The notes under the pieces are model-generated. The model saw only the letters and a list, made by a program, of their open reading frames with translations. It searched no databases and was not told the DNA's origin. From NCBI GenBank assembly GCA_934254725.1, contig CAKQLR010000027.1:1-25508 (forward strand): a stretch of DNA of 25,508 nt, given 5' to 3'. The DNA comes from an uncultured Clostridia bacterium. GTDB lineage: Bacteria > Bacillota > Clostridia > Christensenellales > Borkfalkiaceae. Positions 23,206-25,508 of this stretch are shown here, one piece after another (position 1 is the stretch's first letter; every line of letters begins with the position of its first letter). A program made the translations under genes and the position numbers.

Positions 23206-25508
23206 TCAGTTTTCAACGGTAAATTCGTATTCGCCGAAACTTAAGACTTCTTCATTTCCATTCAGTACGACTTTAACTTCAGTCTGCGGCGGAACGGAAA
23301 CTTTTACTATAACCCTGCCGCCATTTCTGCGCCATTCGGTTTTTAAAGCCCCCCTGACGGTCTTATACGAACAATTCACATAATCGATTCCGTCTGCAAA
23401 AACAGGAGCGACAGTCAATTTGTTTGCGCCGAACGCATCCTCGTCCACGTCTATACCCGCAAGGAATTTATAGAAAAACGCGTCGTAGCTGCCGAACATG
23501 GGGTGATTGAACGAATGCATTTCGTTTGTCATCGTATACTCCCATCTTTCCCAAACGCTTCTTGCGTCGCTCTTCATCATAAATCCCCAACCGGGATATT
23601 CGGGATTTTTAAGAATTTTGATAACCTCATCCGCATGCCCGTACTCGGCAAGAACGTAAAATACGTGTCTGTACCCGACGTTGCCGGACGTACAGTGATG
23701 CCCCATGTCAATCACGTTGCGATAAACGTTTTCGGCGACCTTTTCCTTATACTCGTCCTCGCAGAAACCTATCGATACAGCAAGTGCGTTTTCGGTCTGA
23801 GTTCCGCGCGCGTAGTTACAGGTTTTCGCGTCGAAATATTTTTCGTTAATGGCCTTTTTCGCGCATAAAAGCTCGTTTTTATACTTTTTAACATCCGCTT
23901 CGTTACCAACTATTCCGGCAAGTTTAACCATTTCTTTTAAATGCCAGTAGAGGTATGCGGTGGAAACGTACAGGTTGTCGGGGACTATCGTTTCGGGATA
24001 TGGGAGAACCCAGTCGCCGTAATAATAATAGTCCATAATGTATTTATCCGAACGGGTTTTAAGGTACTCTACCCAAGCCTTGATTTTATCGTAATTTTCG
24101 GTTGCTACAGATATATCGCCGTAATAACGGTATGCATATACGCCGAGCAACGCAAAAATAATGCAAACGGGGTCTGCGGGAACTCCGCCAGTATAAAACG
24201 GCGCGGTATCCGCTATTTCGCCTTTACTTGTCTGCGTGTCCGCTATGTCGCGTTCGAATTTCGGAATAAATCTCGCAAGGTCTACGTTATAGACGCTTTG
24301 ATAAATCCTCGAACCGAGGTCGTTAAGCCAACCGAATCTTTCGTCTCTCTGCGGGCAGTCCGTAAGAATGGAATGCTCGTTGTTGTGTTCGGTGAGCAGG
24401 GCGTAATAGTGTATTTTGTTAAGCATTTCGTCCGAGCACTCGAATTGACCGACGACGGCGGTATCCGTATGAACATGCTTGCCTGTTATTTCCAGAAGCT
24501 CCGCTTTTCCCTCTATTTCGACCTGAACGAACCTGAAACCGTGGTAGGTAAAGCGCGGCGAAAACTCTTCCGTTCCCTCGCCTTTGAGAATGTACTTATC
24601 TATACACTTGGCGGAACGAAGATTTATTCTGTTTACGTATCCGTCGGAGGCGAGCTGTTCTGCGAACTTCAACGTAACGGATGCGCCCTTTTCGCCCTTA
24701 ACTTTGATTTTAACCCAGCCGGCTATATTTGCGCCTATATCGCAAACATAAACACCGTTGCCCATATCCGTGCGGGAAACCTCTTTAAATTCGGCGCACT
24801 CCCTGATGGGTTCTATGCTCCTCGAAACGAGTTTACCCTTAGGTGCGGGGGCGTAAATTGTATACATCCAGCCGTTATCCCAAGCGGGTTCATAGGCGGT
24901 TGTCGCCCAGTTAAGCGGGTATACCTGTTCTACGCGGGCGTCGTAAGTTTCGCCGGAATAAATGCCGTTTTCCAGCGTGGGGCTTCCGCCGACCCACCAA
25001 CCGTTCGCAGGGCCCGAATGCTCTTCCGCAAGAGTTCCGTCTGTATACTCTATATAGACCTGAACGAGAAGCTTACGCGAGCCGTACCAGCCGTAACCGA
25101 GTTCCACGCCGATAACGTTGTCGCCCTGGTTAAGGTTGTCTATATTATAAGTAGAATACTCCACTCTTTCGGCATATTCGGTGACGGACGGCTCCAACAC
25201 CGCGTCGCCCACCTTTTTGCCGTTAAGGAAGAATTCGTGATAGCCTAAACCGCAAACGTACGCCCTTGCGCGCGCAACCGTTTTGCCGCTCGGAACGGTA
25301 ATGTTTTTTCTGAAAAGCAATGTTCCGCCGTTAAAATTGACGGGAATACCTACCCATTTGCCCAGCCAGTCTTTTTCGTCGAATAAAGCCGTTTCAAACC
25401 ATTCGCCCGCCGTTTCGCTTTTGTTTCCTTTTATGTCGGTAACCTTTACGCAAACGTAGTATCTGGAATGAGAGCAAAGAGCCTTGCCGCCGTATAACAC
25501 CCCTATGC
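23206..25508 (-). CDS. Alpha-L-rhamnosidase, GH78 family (N-terminus cut by window edge)
   Basis: At least 766 residues, with the frame open to the right edge. The GTG at 25500 is not the true start, because family-like sequence (VLYGGKAL...SRYYVCVKV) begins right at the edge. Typical proteins are 850-1000 residues, so roughly 100 are missing. Counting from 25500, the N-terminal beta domains cover about 1-345, including a jelly-roll module with YVCGLGYHEFFLNGKKVGD (81-99). The (alpha/alpha)6 catalytic barrel follows, with ILTDCPQRDERFGWLND (378-394), which carries the likely general acid Glu387, and VWERWEY (649-655), with Glu651 as likely base. A final beta-sandwich domain begins near 690. 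The usual WTGD is WLND here. It removes terminal rhamnose from plant polysaccharides or flavonoid glycosides. No signal peptide can be judged. Confidence 0.92.
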   Translation of the reverse strand, partial: IGVLYGGKALCSHSRYYVCVKVTDIKGNKSETAGEWFETALFDEKDWLGKWVGIPVNFNGGTLLFRKNITVPSGKTVARARAYVCGLGYHEFFLNGKKVGDAVLEPSVTEYAERVEYSTYNIDNLNQGDNVIGVELGYGWYGSRKLLVQVYIEYTDGTLAEEHSGPANGWWVGGSPTLENGIYSGETYDARVEQVYPLNWATTAYEPAWDNGWMYTIYAPAPKGKLVSRSIEPIRECAEFKEVSRTDMGNGVYVCDIGANIAGWVKIKVKGEKGASVTLKFAEQLASDGYVNRINLRSAKCIDKYILKGEGTEEFSPRFTYHGFRFVQVEIEGKAELLEITGKHVHTDTAVVGQFECSDEMLNKIHYYALLTEHNNEHSILTDCPQRDERFGWLNDLGSRIYQSVYNVDLARFIPKFERDIADTQTSKGEIADTAPFYTGGVPADPVCIIFALLGVYAYRYYGDISVATENYDKIKAWVEYLKTRSDKYIMDYYYYGDWVLPYPETIVPDNLYVSTAYLYWHLKEMVKLAGIVGNEADVKKYKNELLCAKKAINEKYFDAKTCNYARGTQTENALAVSIGFCEDEYKEKVAENVYRNVIDMGHHCTSGNVGYRHVFYVLAEYGHADEVIKILKNPEYPGWGFMMKSDARSVWERWEYTMTNEMHSFNHPMFGSYDAFFYKFLAGIDVDEDAFGANKLTVAPVFADGIDYVNCSYKTVRGALKTEWRRNGGRVIVKVSVPPQTEVKVVLNGNEEVLSFGEYEFTVEN

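Noticed and set aside
23941..25248. 435-codon open frame on the plus strand opposite the rhamnosidase gene
   Set aside because: Antisense to a clear GH78 enzyme, no ribosome binding site, no family-like motifs; a product of codon bias.

Overview
The window looks like chromosomal DNA of an anaerobic, fermentative Gram-positive bacterium, most likely an uncultured gut member of the Clostridia. The evidence is a [FeFe]-hydrogenase operon of the NADH-linked trimeric type, AGGAGG-type ribosome binding sites, consensus sigma-A promoters, lipoproteins with InlB and BspA-type repeats, a monofunctional biotin ligase with BioY, and a GH78 rhamnosidase. No rRNA, tRNA, CRISPR array, insertion sequence or phage gene was seen. 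The lineage is an inference from gene content only.

Layout. 1-3544 (minus): a very large surface lipoprotein that runs off the left edge, with a near-consensus promoter about 290 bases upstream and a long leader. 4234-5148 (plus): an AT-rich NERD-domain membrane protein with a topoisomerase-type zinc finger. 5251-9392 (minus): a three-gene hydrogenase operon (NuoE-like, NuoF-like, catalytic subunit) behind a promoter and a foldable leader. 9766-10572 (plus): biotin ligase whose start codon sits where transcription should begin. 10651-12256 (minus): inorganic pyrophosphatase and a second leucine-rich-repeat lipoprotein. 12421-15498 (minus): ygiQ-like radical SAM gene, nrdR, bioY. 15540-15908 (plus): a small DUF1294-like membrane protein. 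16064-19934 (plus): a compact nucleoside catabolism operon deoC-deoD-deoB-pdp, followed by an acyltransferase with a zinc ribbon (to 21305) and a strong terminator. 21496-23076 (plus): a fusion of an XRE DNA-binding domain to an ADP-ribosylglycohydrolase, with operator-like repeats upstream. 23206-25508 (minus): alpha-L-rhamnosidase cut by the right edge.

How the genes fit together. The hydrogenase can reoxidise NADH, probably with ferredoxin, as H2 in fermentation. The deo cluster cleaves purine and pyrimidine nucleosides and converts the sugar to acetaldehyde and glyceraldehyde 3-phosphate. BioY imports biotin and BirA attaches it to carboxylase-type proteins. The rhamnosidase fits a plant-glycan or mucosal niche.

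The items most worth a second look are the XRE-ADP-ribosylglycohydrolase fusion with its repeated ACC/GGT sites and its ribosome binding site in a hairpin loop; the foldable leader of the hydrogenase operon; the altered H-cluster motifs of the hydrogenase; the apparently leaderless birA and DUF1294 genes; and the acyltransferase-zinc ribbon protein with an unassigned C-terminal domain. All foldings and alignments here were done by eye.
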